A stretch of DNA of 64,000 nucleotides from Impatiens glandulifera (GCF_907164915.1 NC_061863.1:30971258-31035257); one strand, 5' to 3'. Positions 43,993 to 56,279 are shown, numbered from the stretch's first letter. A program made the numbers and translations. Notes: generated from the letters alone by a model not told the origin.

Positions 43993-46928
43993 TCAGAAGA
44001 TTACGGAATTAAGGGACGAAAGCACGACCACCACTGGGAGCACGTCCACCCTTCCACCACCTTGGTCACCACCACGACCTCCCCCTCTTTTGATTGATCT
44101 ACAACTTCCTTTCTCAACGGCTTTTCTTTTTGATTTGGTGCTTGTCGAAGCATCACCTTTTAATCTATTGCCACCTCCTCTTGAACTACCTTCCCCCTTT
44201 TCAAAATTATCAGCTTTAAGGGCAATAAGGGCTTTCTCTTTCTCAGCGGCAGCATCAACGTCTTCCATTGCTTGAATCGATCTTGTAAAAGAGTCAGCTT
44301 GTTCCATACGTTCAACGTCGGCTCTATTCATATGCTTGGTTACCTCAACCATTTAATCTTGAACAAGATTCATTCCCGTCATCATTTATTGATGAAGATT
44401 TAGATAAAATTCTCTTTGTTCCTTAAACTTCGCCGATTGTCTTTTGAAAAGATTATTTTCAAACTTGGAATAGGTAGTGTTGACGATGTTGACTTCGTAA
44501 GTATTTCTCTTCATCGTCTTCTCCAATTCTTTCTGAGTTGCAAGAAAAGAAGAAAATTCTTTCTTGTTTAAACTGTATCCCTTCTCAAGATTCGTCATTC
44601 TGGACTGCATATCTAGTATATTCTTCTGAAGAGTGCTCATTATCTCGGCCATAGACTTTAAAAGCTTTGCTCCTCCAAGGAAGTTTCTTCAGTAGATGAC
44701 ACTTCTTGAGAGTTGGTAGGAGCAGTTTGAATGTGACTAATATGAGTATGAACCTGCATAAAATACTCTGTTTCTTCTTCATAAGATGCATCTTTCGACT
44801 TCTCTTGATCTCTGAGAATGTCTTCACAAACTTTTAGAATCTGTTATGAAGTTTCTCCGCGATGAAGGGGTTATTCAGTAACTCTTTCAAAAATGTTCGC
44901 AACTGTTATTTCAGGAGGGGATAGAGGAGATCGTGATCCTTTTGATGAATTATCGTTTTTAGCTTGTTCCCCCTCAGCTGAAGGACTCTTATCAGATTCG
45001 TCTTCTTTCGAGGGTTCCCCTTCAGATTGTACTTCAATAGGCTGATCAGCCTCTCTCTCTTTTATTGGTGATTTTTCTGCCTCTATAATAGGGGTTTTTA
45101 ATACTTATGATTACTGTTGAACAATTGGTTGAATAATTTCATCAATGCTCTACTCCTCTTCCATGATTGGATCAAGTTGAACGGGATCCTAAGTCTGATC
45201 GATAATAGGCTGGGCCAACAGGTGTTTCTCTTCAGGAGACAGATTACCCAATTCAATTAAATGAGAAGCAGCTTGCTCTTCTTCTTATGAAATAAAATTA
45301 TTATCCTCAAAGATTTGCATTGGCTCGTCTTCATCTGATTGATTATAAAACGGATTCAACCCTGAACAGTCGGTGTTATGAAAAAATCTGAGAATAGTTG
45401 AGCTATAGTTTTGCATGATTTTCTCAAGTCTCTTTAAGGATTTTTCTTCTGTAGCAGCATTTCTTTCCATCGGATTGAAATTTTCTTTTCTTGCTTCAAG
45501 AAGTGGAAAGAGAGCACGACCACTGATGTTCGCTTCAACCAAATCTTTCTTCTTGAGAGCTTCATAGACCTCAGAGGTTTTAGCCCACTTCAGGACTCAT
45601 TTCTCCACAATAACTAGTTTTATCCATTTTTCGCTGACACCTTTTCCTTTAATAACTTTATCATACCTATTGGCCACACCGTTCAACACCCAGGTGTCGA
45701 AGATATTAATTTTCGCATCTACTTTCGCATTGTCTTAATCCATCATTAGATTGACAATAGTTGTTACTTTAGAAACATCCTTATAAGATTCACTTGCAAT
45801 AGTCTTTCCCTTTCCAATAACCTCAACAGGTTTAGGAATTTGCCTTGCTTCACCGATAGATATGCCAACAGCTCTCTTGGTGGCTCTCATAATCTCGTGA
45901 GGTGTTAAGGGCTTGGAAAAACGCCCTTTTGAGATCTTAGATAGAAATCATTTTCCTGTGATATCAGACTTTTCTTTAACAATCGTAGATACAGGTGGCT
46001 CGACATTTGGCAAAATAGGAGCCTGTTCAGACAATACTACAACAATAGGGGTTCGAACAACACCCTACTCTATTTCGGCAATAACAGTAGCATCAACAGC
46101 TACAAGTTTTTTTGGGCAGACATGAGATTGAATCATGTCAATACTTTCAACATTTGGACCAACTAACTCAATAGTTGGCCCGGTAGCATGTTCCAACACA
46201 AGAACAAAAGCAGATACTAGTTGTTCCAACATAAGAACACTAAAAGTAGGCACTTCGGCCAGAGAAGGAAGGATAATTACCTCAGACGATGCCTTGGATA
46301 ACTTAAACGCCTTAGGCGCCTTTAACTAATCACCTTTTGAAACGGAGGACTTTTCCGACTTTTTCAATTGGCTGGCAGATGGAGAAAGCGAAGACATAGG
46401 GATGACTACAAGGGAAGGAGGACCTTGCTTTTCTTTGGAGTCAACCACTCCAGAATCTTTCTTTGAAGAGCCCTTTTGGCTATTAGAACTAGCCTTCGAT
46501 TCATTAATAATTTTAGCCCTCTTTGCCCCCGTAGAGAGAATAGAGGCTCCTGGTTGCTTGGATCGAGTGATAGATTTGACATCCGTTTGTTGGCTAGACG
46601 AGCAAGAGAAATACTCATTTGAGTTCTTCATCCTTGTGAGAGTGTTAGAAACCGTGGAAAAGGTGAAAACACGACAAGTTTTAATAGCTTCACCCTCTCC
46701 CATAGGAACCCCCAAATGTTCCAGACATCGGCTGAGTTGGGCAGCGAATCCCACGCTCTCCTTGTTTTTAGACTCAATCGACCCACAAAGATTAGAAAAG
46801 AGCGTAGAAGCCCAATTTACTTGAATACCCTTTGAAATAGTCGTCATATAGTCGAAGCGATCCTGACTATATAGATGAAAAGAACATGCTTTTCCTTGAA
46901 GAGCCTTCGCAACGATGTTGTTCAAAAG
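43993..46928 (-). pseudogene. B2 aORF, C-terminal two thirds
   Basis: Minus frames in order: 46,925-46,326 (199 aa) with NNIVAKALQGK, DRFDYMTTISKGIQVNW, LFSNLCGSIE, LGVPMGEGEAIK and a Ser/Lys-rich linker; a stop-ridden stretch; 45,542-45,285 with GRALFPLLEARKENF and LKRLEKIMQNY; 44,827-44,386 coiled-coil-like; 44,352-43,993 ending in a basic tail with KRGGGRGGDQGGGR. It is colinear with the B5 and B1 aORFs. Its N-terminus lies beyond B3 at 52,006-52,410. The RGG-rich tail is shared with B1. At least four stops or frameshifts are present. Confidence 0.72.
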
Positions 46929-48450
46929 TGATAGGATCGGCTTAATAAATAGAGACGGGGGTCTGTCGATTGATGAAGTCTTATGAAAAACGGTTTGAAA
47001 GAAATCTTGTTAGAGATTTAATTCACTTTCTATTCTACGCAAACCCTTGTAAACACTTGAAACAGAATCAAGTGCGGAAATGTTTACTTAGGTTTGAAGC
47101 ATAAGATGAAGAATGAGAAGATGAATAAAATGAACAACACAGTAGTTTGTTTATGGAAGTTCGGAGAAAACTCTCCTACGTCACCTCTTCTTCCAACCAC
47201 CAGAAGGATTCACTATAATATGTTTTGAATCAAATACAGTTTGCATACACTTAGCTCACTAGTTAACTGAACACACTCTGTTCAACTTACAAGATGAAGA
47301 ATATCACTCAGCTCTAGGATGATTTGATTCTAACTCTCTCTTGATTAACACACAGTACAATCAGGAAAGCAGCTACCAACTTGAATATTCAAAAGCTTGA
47401 TTACAAAGTAATTCTTCTCAGAATGCGAATGATAGATTGAATGCTCGAGTGTTTGTCCGTTGTCCTTTAAAATCTTTAAATAAGGCACAGATACCAACGG
47501 TCGAATCTTTATAATGATACGTGGCACTCTTCCACTGGAACGCCTCCATAGTACACAATAGACTCTAAATACAAGGATCGTGGCCGTACACAACAGGTAG
47601 TACGCCGAATATTCTTCAGAGATTTACCTGCAAAACAAGTAGTGGGAAGGATATTCTCTTACGTGTCATTTGTTCATTTGTTGCATCAGGCTTTCGTATT
47701 AATCTTCACTAGAAAGTGGAGCAGGAGTAGCGTACAAGTATAGCACGTGGGTAGGCGGGTGCTAGCTTCAAGCAACTATTTAAGCAAAGCATTAGACGTA
47801 TTTCAATTAGACGACCTCGTCTAATAAAATCAAACATCCCCGTCTAACAACAGAGTCCATTAGACCACCTGGTCTAATGGGATTAGACTTACGTCTAATT
47901 AACATCACTTCAGACTAATCTGAAGGAGTTAGACTACACGTCTAACTTTCACAAGTTAGACTGCACGTCTAACATTCACCAGTTAGAATGCACGTCTAAC
48001 TTTCTCTTTCTATTATACTGCACATCTAACTCCATGAGTTAGACTGCACGTCTAATTACGGTTCCACTTCATACTAGTCTGAAGCAGTTAGACTACACGT
48101 CTAACTTTCACAATCCATTAGACTGCACGTCTAACTCCATGAGTTAGACTGCACGTCTAATTACAATTCCACTTAAAATGCACGTCTAACTCCACGAGTA
48201 CGTCTAATTCCGAGTCCATTAGACTGCACATTTAACTCCACGAGTTAGACTACACGTCTAATTATGAATCCATTAGACTACACGTCTAACTCCATGAGTT
48301 AGACTGCACATCTAATTACGAGTACATTAGATTGCACGTCTAACTCCATGAGTTAGACTGCACGTCTAATTACGGATTCATTAGACTGCACATCTAACTT
48401 CACGAGTTACACTACACGTCTAATTACGAGTACATTAGACTGCATGTTAG
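46929..48450 (-). repeat. B3 3' LTR (left), truncated in array
   Basis: About 1.52 kb, aligning to the right LTR from its start. It contains CTCCTACGTCACCTCTTC at 47,175-47,192. It ends inside the array, after which gag-linked sequence (AAGTAATTTCATTCTTAAAAG) follows. Confidence 0.88.
47785..48450. repeat. Palindrome array, B3 left LTR
   Basis: Dyads TTAGACGACCTCGTCTAA and TTAGACCACCTGGTCTAA come first, then TTAGACTGCACGTCTAA variants with spacers TCCATGAG and TTACGAGTACA in a roughly 54-bp two-dyad unit. Confidence 0.92.
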
Positions 48451-48454
48451 TCAT

Positions 48455-50006
48455 ACCATAAGTAATTTCATTCTTAAAAGTTATTTCTTCACGAATGGGA
48501 TCAAATTCACTATTAGTCATACCACCTTTAACAAAACTTATTGACTTAAGCTTGTCATTTGATGAGTTTGACTTTTGCAGGACAGGTTAGGGTCTTAGCA
48601 ATCAAATCCTAGACCAGATCTAGATCCAGCAGGTCTTAACATGCTGATATGATATTTGACGGCTTCACCAGACCTTGTCCATACACTGACAACATAGTTT
48701 AACCTCTTGTTTTCAGCTGAAATAGTTTGAATATGTTCTTTGAGCATCTCATTCTCAGATAAGATCTCTGTAACTTTCTTTTCAAAAACATTTGACTCAA
48801 GAGTTTGAAGTAAAACTGGATGAGATGCTTCAGGTGAAGATTTAGTTTCATTTAGGGATTCTTCTAGCTTTCTGTACTCAATGACCATGTCATTTAGTGC
48901 AGCTACCAGTTGTTCCCTTGAAAAATTTTCAGAAGAGAAGTCAAATACCTCAGTTTCCTAAGTCTGTTCTTCATCTTCTCTTTCCATGAAGCAAGCCACT
49001 TCTTTGTCATCACTATCACTGGAGGAGAAGTAAGAGTCACAAATGCTTCTTCGGTTCTTCCCGTCACCTACAATAAGAGCCTTCAGCTCTTTTCCTTCAT
49101 TCTTCGTATCTTCACATTTTGGCTTACGGTATTCCGATTGATAATGACCTAGAATACCACAGTTAAAACACTTAGTGTTAGTTTTGGATTTCTTATTATC
49201 ATTAGAATTTGAAGAGCTTGAGTTAGGGTTGCTCTTCTTCATGAAGTCGCCAAACTTCTTCACGAAGAGAGACATGGTGTCGCTGCTCAGTTGTTGTGCC
49301 GCCATCTTCACATCAATAGCTACAAGTGGCTCTTCAGTAGTCACCAGGGCTTTGGCAATGATAATGGATTTGGATTGATCTTCTTCAATCCTACAGTTCA
49401 GCTCAAACTCATAGGCCTTGAGGTCAGCGAAGAGATCGAAGAGAGAGATCTTATTCAGATCTTTGGATTCTCTCATCGCCATAGTCTTTATGTCCCATTC
49501 TCTTGGAAGAGCACGTATGACCTTGATAGCAAGCTCCCGGTTGCTATAGGTCTTGCCTAGGATGGACAGAAAGGAGACGATCTTGCTGAATCTGGTGTCG
49601 AAATCGTTCATTGTTTCACTAGGACGCATCTTAAAGCTATCAAGCTGTTGAGTGGCAACCATGATCTTATTTTCCTTAGTTTGCTTGTTGCCCTCACACA
49701 GTGGGATGAGTCTATCCCAGACCTCTTTAGTAGTATCACACTCGATAATGTAGTTGAACATGCTATCATCGAGAGATCTGTACAAAACATCAAGAGCCAT
49801 GTTATTGAGGTTGTTCTGCCTCTTTTCTTCACTAGTCCAGTCGGCTTCTCATTATCGATCTTGATAGGACCCTCTGTGATGACACTCCACATATCGTCAT
49901 GAAGAGAAGAGAGATGAGCACGAACTCTCTTCTTCCATACGATGTAGTTTTCTCGAGAAAAAGTTGGGATGGCGGTTGTACTGGCATCATTGGTTATGGT
50001 TATCAT
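48455..50006 (-). pseudogene. gag: B3 gag (copia capsid with defective zinc knuckle)
   Basis: The start is at 50,006 (MITITNDAST), 32 bases from the PBS. The first frame carries FSRENYIVWKKRVRAHL and MWSVITEGPIKID, then a frameshift near 49,850. The frame 49,800-48,958 continues MALDVLYRSLDDSMFNYI, KEVWDRLIPLCEG, FDTRFSKIVSFLSILGK and LPREWDIKTMAMRES. The zinc knuckle is CFNCGILGHYQSEY: the fourth ligand Cys is Tyr. After a stop the frame 48,888-48,595 holds a coiled-coil segment and GSRSGLGFD, the usual gag-protease linker. No protease follows. Confidence 0.88.
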
Positions 50007-50037
50007 TTTTCCGGAAAGGCTTGAGAATAGAAACAGA

Positions 50038-50049
50038 GCTCTGATACCA
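50038..50049 (-). promoter_or_regulatory. Primer-binding site of B3
   Basis: GCTCTGATACCA on the plus strand, i.e. TGGTATCAGAGC on the minus strand, two bases from the LTR end. It is the exact plant copia site for tRNA-iMet. Confidence 0.95.
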
Positions 50050-50051
50050 AT

Positions 50052-52000
50052 TGATATGATCGGTTTAATCAATAGAGATGGGGGTCTGTCGATTGATGAA
50101 GGCTTATGAAAAACGGTTTGAAAGAAATCTTGTTAGAGATTCAATTCACTTTCTATTCTACGCAAACCCTTGTAAACACTTGAAATAGAATCAAGTGAGG
50201 AAATGTTTACTTAGGTTTGAAGCTTAAGATGAAGAATGAGAAGATGACAAATGAACAACACAACAATTTGTTTATGGATGTTCGCAGCAAACTCTCCAAC
50301 GTCACCCCTTCTTCCAACCACCGGAAGGATTCACTATAATATGCTTTGAATCAAATACAATTTGTACACACTTAGCTCATTGTTGAATATAACACTCACT
50401 GTTCAACTTAAAAGATGAAGAATATCACTCAACTAAAGGATGCTTTGATTTTAACTCTTTCTTGATTAACACACGGTACAATCAGGAAAGTAGTTAACAA
50501 CTTGAATATTCAAAAGCTTGATTACACAGTAATTCTTCTTAGAATGCGAATGAAAGATTGAATGCTCGAGTGTTTGTCCGTTGTCCTTTAGATTCTTTAA
50601 ATAAGGCACAGATACCTACGGTCGAATCTTCATAATGATATGTGGCACTCTTCCATTGGAACGCCTCCATAGTACACAGCAGACTCTGAATACAAGGATC
50701 GTGGCCGTACACAACAGGTAGTGCGCCGAATATTCTTCAAAGATTTACCTGCAAAACAAGTAGTGGGAAGGATATTCGCTTACGTTTCATTTGTTGATTA
50801 GTTGCATCGGGCTTTCTTACTGATCTTCACTAGAAAGTGGAGCATGAGTAGCGTAGAGCTATAGCACGTGGGTAGGCAGGTGCTAGCTTCAAACAACTGC
50901 TTAAGCAAAGCATTAGATGTATTTCAATTAGACGACCTCGTCTAATGAAATCAAACATCCCCGTCTAATAATAGAGTCCATTAGACCACCTGGTCTAATA
51001 GGATTAGACTTACATCTAATTACAATCACTTCAGACTAATCTGAAGGAGTTAGACTGCACGTTTAACTTTCACCAGTTAGACTTCACGTCTAACTTTCAC
51101 CAGTTAGACTGCACATCTAACTTTAACCAGTTAGACTACACGTCTAACTTTCACCAGTTAGACTGTAAGTCTAACTTTCACCAGTTAGACTGCACGTCTA
51201 ACTTTCTCTTTCTATTAGACTGCACGTCTAACTCCATGAATTAGACTGCACGTCTAATTACGGTTCCACTTCAGACTAGTCTGAAGGAGTTAGACTACAC
51301 GTCTAACTTTCACAATCCATTAGATTGCACGTCAAACTCCACGAGTTAGACTACACGTCTAATTACGATTCCACTTAGACTACACGTCTAACTCCACGAG
51401 TACGTCTAATTCTGAGTCCATTAGACTGCACGTCTAACTCCACGAGTTAGACTGCACGTCTAATTATGAATCCATTAGACTGCACGTTTAACTCCATGAG
51501 TTAAACTGCTCGTCTAATTACGAGTACATTAGATTGCACGTCTAACTCCATGAGTTAGACTGCACGCACGTCTAATTCCATGAGTTAGACTGCACGTTTA
51601 ATTACGGATTCATTAGACTGTACGTCTAACTCCACGAGTTAGACTGCACGTCTAATTACGAGTACATTAGTCTGCACGTCTAACTCCATGAGTTAGACTG
51701 CACGTCTAATTATAGATTCATTAGACTACACGTCTAACTCCACGAGTTAGACTGTACGTCTAATTCTGAATTCATTAGACTGCACGTCTAACTCCATGAG
51801 TTAGACTGCATGTCTAATATCTTGCATCCAATACCAAATCGGTCTAATGAACCTCATTAGAACCAAGTCTAATGAAATCTGATTTCAATACACCTGTATC
51901 AAGAACAATTAGACGCATATATGATCCATTCATCATTTCATCATCAAAATTCCAATAGTCAAACTATTTCAACAATTAGTCAAAATAATTTGACCCAACA
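50052..52000 (-). repeat. B3 5' LTR (right), complete
   Basis: 1,949 bp, TGATATGATCGG to TGACCCAACA. It is the best complete B LTR in the window. It has the conserved block CTCCAACGTCACCCCTTC at 50,294-50,311 and, in U3, a palindrome array of about 0.94 kb that makes up nearly half its length. Confidence 0.93.
50910..51850. repeat. Palindrome array, B3 right LTR (longest complete array)
   Basis: It starts with TTAGACGACCTCGTCTAA and TTAGACCACCTGGTCTAA. Next is a run of 27-bp units with spacer TTTCACCA. Next come 54-bp units alternating TCCACGAG or TCCATGAG with TTACGAGTACA or TTACGGATTCA. It ends near ATCTTGCATCCAATACC. Perfect dyads such as TTCAGACTAGTCTGAA also occur. Only the spacers vary in kind. 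Confidence 0.93.
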
Positions 52001-52005
52001 AAAAG

Positions 52006-52410
52006 AATAAAATGTGGCTTGAGAACCTTATTACTCCCATTCAGCCTGATTTCCGAACCGTCGGTTGAGAAAACAGTATTCATCTCCGTGATGGTTTCCG
52101 CTAGAAGATAAAGATTAAAAGTGTGGCCTTCCGATGGAAGTTCAAAGAACTCTACATAAACTGCCTCATCAAAAGAAATAATCGTCTCGTTCACAGTCAT
52201 GGAAATGGAATAACCAACCATTGTCTCCGACTTGAAGAACTCCCGAACTTCTTTCTCGTAGAAAATAAAAGGACCGCCGAGATATTTTTCGAAGCCGGAA
52301 TACTCCAAGGAACGGAACATATCAACCACTTCCTATTGATTGAAAGAATACACCGAGGGGAAATCTACCTGCATAGTGCAGTGACCAAGGGTAATCTTCT
52401 TGTTAGCCAA
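52006..52410 (-). pseudogene. B2 aORF, N-terminal part
   Basis: On the minus strand KKITLGHCTMQVDF opens the protein. The start codon equivalent to ATG 59,763 in B5 is TTG here (52,408-52,410). A TAG stop follows at 52,333-52,335, then the frame 52,329-52,006 with YLGGPFIFYEKEVREFF, VYVEFFELPSEGHTF and KPHFIL. It continues beyond B3 at 46,928. This is the conserved N-terminal globular domain of the family. Confidence 0.78.
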
Positions 52411-52840
52411 TTAATAGAAGTTGAACAGACTCAAGATGAACAAAATTCTTATGAGAGAGGTTAGAGAAAACTAGGGTTCTTAAGAAATTTTGTGAGCGTA
52501 AAGGTTTCAAATGCATGCAATATGTCCTTAAATAGACTTCGAATACTCACATGGCTTAACCGTCACTTTACATAAAAGTAGGACCCACTAATTAATGTTA
52601 GACGTCTTTTCTCAAAGATAGTCATCATTAATTTAGGGTTTTATCAGTCTCTCTCTTTTAACTTGAAAGACATGTGTCTTCATGTTATTTGAAAGTGATT
52701 GTTTTAATGTTTAAGCAGGAAAATTAGATGACACCGCATAGAGGACAACTTTCCTTGATCAATTTTTGAAGATGAAGCATCTAATAGCACACTTGGTTAG
52801 AAGTTTTCATTACTTCTACAATCTAGATAATCTAGGCGTC
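52411..52840 (-). promoter_or_regulatory. Internal promoter region of B2 aORF
   Basis: The minus-strand TATA-like box CTATTTAAGGAC is at 52,525-52,536, 118 bases before the aORF start. B5 has an equivalent box at the same distance. No ORF in this stretch. The small palindrome array lies just upstream (minus sense). Confidence 0.55.
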
Positions 52841-53160
52841 TATTAGACGCATGAGTCTATTAGACGCAGACATCTTATTACATGTCTTATAGATGTCTAA
52901 ATGTCTATTAGACGTCGACGTCTAATTACGCATGAACAACACGTATTAGACGTGTGTTTGGTTAGACGTGAGCGTCCAATTGCTCTTGTCTTATAAACGT
53001 CTAAACGTCTATTAGACGTCAACGTATAACTGCGCAGGTTATCAACCAAGACACTTTATCTTAAAAGCATAAAGTGTGTAAATAAGAATACATCTAAGTA
53101 ATTGCTTTTTCTTTTAGACGACCTCGTCTAATAGACCGATTAAAACTTTAGTCTGCGTGC
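52841..53160. repeat. Internal TTAGACG dyad cluster of B2
   Basis: A looser set of dyads between gag and aORF: TTAGACGTCGACGTCTAA (52,909), TTAGACGTGTGTTTGGTTAG, TTAGACGACCTCGTCTAA (53,116) and relatives. The core hexamers are those of the LTR array but the spacers and unit length are different. An equivalent cluster is present in B5. Confidence 0.75.
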
Positions 53161-53561
53161 ATCTTTATTTATACAGTTAATTTCCCTCTCAATTTATACA
53201 TGTACAAAAAGGAATAAATGAATGTTTTAAGGTCCTTAAGACCAAAAATATTTTTATGGCAGAAAACATTTAGTCCTTAGGAGTGGCGAGTGCCACTATT
53301 GATCTTCTAGAGCATGTCCTCAGAAGAGTATGCTCCAAGCTTCCTTTCTGTAGCTTTCCTATATCACCTACATAGAGAAATATTTACAATTTTGGTACCC
53401 ACATTCACTTTGGACCTCAATCAATCAGTCCCTTGGGTAACCATATTTGAGTTATCATTATGGATTTCCCATTTTGTGTTATAATTAATGCGTATGATTT
53501 GGACTTAGAAGACGTCTTCCTGCTAGTCACTGATCCTTTACCTTAGAGGATGATTTTCTTT
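53161..53561 (-). other. Spacer between gag and internal array in B2
   Basis: No intact frame. 53,280-53,345 resembles 60,605-60,670 just downstream of the B5 gag stop (GGCGAGTGCCACTATTGATC against GGCAAATGCCATTGTTGATC). It holds no pol motif, which argues that pol was absent from the family rather than merely decayed. Confidence 0.5.
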
Positions 53562-54856
53562 TTAAACTCCTTGACTTTCAGGTTTTAGATTTCGAGACTT
53601 GCTGGTTGCTTCTAACTTAATTTTTAGATAACTAACATTTGGTGGAACATAAGTTATTTCATCCTTCAAAGCTACCTCCTCATGTATTGGATCAGTTTCA
53701 GTATCAGTTAAACTCCCTTTGACAAAACTAATTGGCTTAAGCTTAGAAGTTGTTGAGTTTAACTTCTTATAGGACTCGTTTGGGTCATTTCTATCAAATC
53801 CTAAACCGGATTTGGATCCAGCAGGTTTCAACAGACTGATCTGATATTTGACAACTTCTCCAGACCTTGTCCAAGCACTAACAATATAGTTTAACCGTTT
53901 GTTTTCAGAAGAAAGAGTTTGTATCTATTTTTTTGAGAATCTCATTCTTAGATGAGATCTCGACCTTGCCATTTTCAAGAATGTTTGATTCAAAATTTTG
54001 AGATAAAATAGGTTGAGAGACTTCAGAAGAAGATTTTATTTCATTCTAGGACTTTAATAACTTTCTGTACTCTATGACCATGTCATTTAGTGCAGATACT
54101 AATTCTTCCCTTGAAAATTTTCATAAGAGAAGTCAAATACCTCAGATTCCTGAGCTTCTTCTTCTTATTCTCTTGCCATGAAACAAGCAGCCTCGTCATC
54201 ATCACTGTGACTGGATGATGAGTCAGAATCACTATAGTTCCATTTGTTCTTCCTGTCTCCTACCAAAAGAGCCTTCAGCTCCTTTTCGTCATCCTTCTTC
54301 TTCTCATCACGCTTCGGCTTTCGACATTCCGATTTGTAATGACCTAAAATACCATAGTTAAAACACTTAACATTAGCTTTAGATTTCTTATCGTCATTGA
54401 TATTTGAGGAGCTTGAGTTAGAGTTGCTCTTCTTCATGAATTTGTCAAACTTCTTCACAAAGAGAGACATAGCATCGTTGTTGAGCTACTGGGCAGTTGT
54501 TTTCACATCAGGGGCAACTGGTGGCTCTTCTACAGTCACCAAAACTTTGGTAATGATGGTGAATGAGGGTTGATCTTAAATCCTTGCGTTCAACTCGAAC
54601 TCATAGGCATTGAGATCAGTAAATAAATCGAAGAACCCGATCTTGTTGAGGTCTTTGGATTCCCTCATTGCCATCGACTTTATGTCCCACTCCCTTGGTA
54701 AAGCACTCATGACCTTGATAGAAATCTCCCTGTGGTTGTACGTCTCTCTAAGAATTTATAGAGTGGAGATAACCTTGTTGAACCTTGGGTCAAACTCAGT
54801 CATTGTTTCTCCAGGACACATTTTGAAGTTGTCGAACTACTGAGTGGAAACCATAA
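53562..54856 (-). pseudogene. gag: B2 gag, C-terminal part
   Basis: The frame 53,831-53,562 has GSKSGLGFDRND, PISFVKGSLTD and DEITYVPPN (gag-protease linker). The frame 54,470-54,165 has FDKFMKKSNSNSSSSN, zinc knuckle CFNYGILGHYKSEC (second ligand Cys is Tyr) and an acidic Ser/Asp tail ending ACFMARE. The stretch 54,480-54,851 keeps the DIKSMAMRES-type capsid core in broken frames. It is interrupted by the solo LTR at 54,857 and resumes at 56,554. Confidence 0.82.
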
Positions 54857-54989
54857 TGTTAGGTTAAATTATTTTGACTAAGAGTCAAATAATTTTGACA
54901 AACGGAATTTTGATGATGAGTTTGTGTAAAACTTGAATAAGAAGGAAACTAAGCCGTCTAATTGTTTTTGTGCAGGTGCATCAAAACGT

Positions 54990-55720
54990 GCTAAGTTAGA
55001 CTTAAGTCTGAATGAGGTTCATTAGACTTAGACTTACTGTCTATTAGACACGACGTAGTTAGATGTGTAGTCTAACAGATGCATAGTTAAACGTACAGTC
55101 TAACTGATGTGTAGTTAGACGTGCAATCTAATAGACGTAGTTAGACGTGCAGTTTAACAGACGTAGTTAGATGTGCAGTCTAACAGACGTAGTTAGACGT
55201 GCAGTCTAACATACGTAGTTAAACATGCATTTTAACAGATACATAGTTAGACGTGCAGTCTAACAAACGTAGTTAGATATGCAGTCTAACAGATGCGTAG
55301 TTAGACGTGCAGTCTAACAGGCGTAGTTAGACGTGCAGTTTAACAGACGTAGTTAGACGTGTAGTCTAACAGATAAGTAGTTAGACGTGCAGTCTAACAG
55401 ACGTAGTTAGACCGTATAGTCTAACAGATGCGTAGTTAGATTTGCAGTCTAACAGACGTAGTTAGACGTGCAGTCTAACAGATGCGTAGTTAGATGTGCA
55501 GTCTAACAGATATAGTTAGATGTGTAGTCTAACTGACGTAGTTAGACGTGCAGTCTAACAGATGAAAGTTAGACGTGTAGTCTAACTCCTTCAGATTAGT
55601 CTGAAGGGACATGTAGTTAGACGTGTCGTGTAACTCCATTAGACTTGGTGGTTTAATGGATTTTGCTATTAGACGGGAGAGACTAACTTCATTAGACTTG
55701 TCAGTCTAATTGAAGCACTT
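54990..55720. repeat. Palindrome array in B4 solo LTR, about 26-bp unit
   Basis: Units of TAGTTAGACGTGCAGTCTAA followed by CAGACG or CAGATGCG are repeated more than twenty times. The array ends with TTCAGATTAGTCTGAA and dyads equivalent to the promoter-proximal ones of other copies. Read on the other strand the core is the same TTAGACTGCACGTCTAA. Confidence 0.93.
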
Positions 55721-56279
55721 CTAATGCCTTGCTTCAGCAGTTGCTTGAAGATAACATCTGTCTACCCACGATCAACTAGCTGTACGCTATTTCTGCTCCA
55801 CTTATCCGTGCAGATCAATATGACAACCAGTTACATCCAATGAAATAATGTCACGTAAGCAAATATTCTTCCCACTACTTGTTTCTTGCAGGACAATCCT
55901 AGAAGAATATTTGGCGCACTACCAGATTGGTACGGCCACGATTTTTATGCACAAAGTTTGTTTTACTTATGTACTATGGAGGCTTTCCATTGGGTGCTTG
56001 CCACGTGTCATTCCAGAAGATTCGATCGTTGATACTTGTTTTCAATTTAAAGATCCTCAATGACAACAGACGAACATACGTAGAAGGTGATACACGAACG
56101 AACTACTCAACTTACAATCTTATGAATTGCTTTCTTGCTTACTATATCTGTGCATCAAGAGAGAGAGAGAATAAAAGTATTGTCTAGCTGAGTAAGTTGA
56201 ATAGAGTCTGTTCTGTTCAACAGTGAGCTAGCTTTGCAATTGTATTTGATTCTAAGAAAAGTATAGTAAATCCTTCCGG

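Larger units (their letters stand above)
46929..52000 (-). mobile_element. Element B3: internally deleted copia-type element nested in the B2 aORF
   Basis: TGATAGGATCGG (46,929) to TGACCCAACA (52,000), flanked by TSD AAAAG (46,924-46,928 and 52,001-52,005). The right (5') LTR is intact at 50,052-52,000, with a perfect minus-strand PBS at 50,038-50,049. The interior holds only gag (48,455-50,006). The left (3') LTR is cut within its array near 48,450 and fused directly to the interior, so PPT, aORF and LTR end are missing. Confidence 0.92.

Noticed and set aside
44585..44827. Independent small protein gene
   Set aside because: It is a frame fragment of the decayed B2 aORF overlapping the coiled-coil part.
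50910..51850. CRISPR-like array of short palindromic repeats
   Set aside because: The repeats are 17-18-bp dyads with near-identical short spacers, not unique spacers. They lie inside LTRs of eukaryotic retrotransposons and there are no cas genes.
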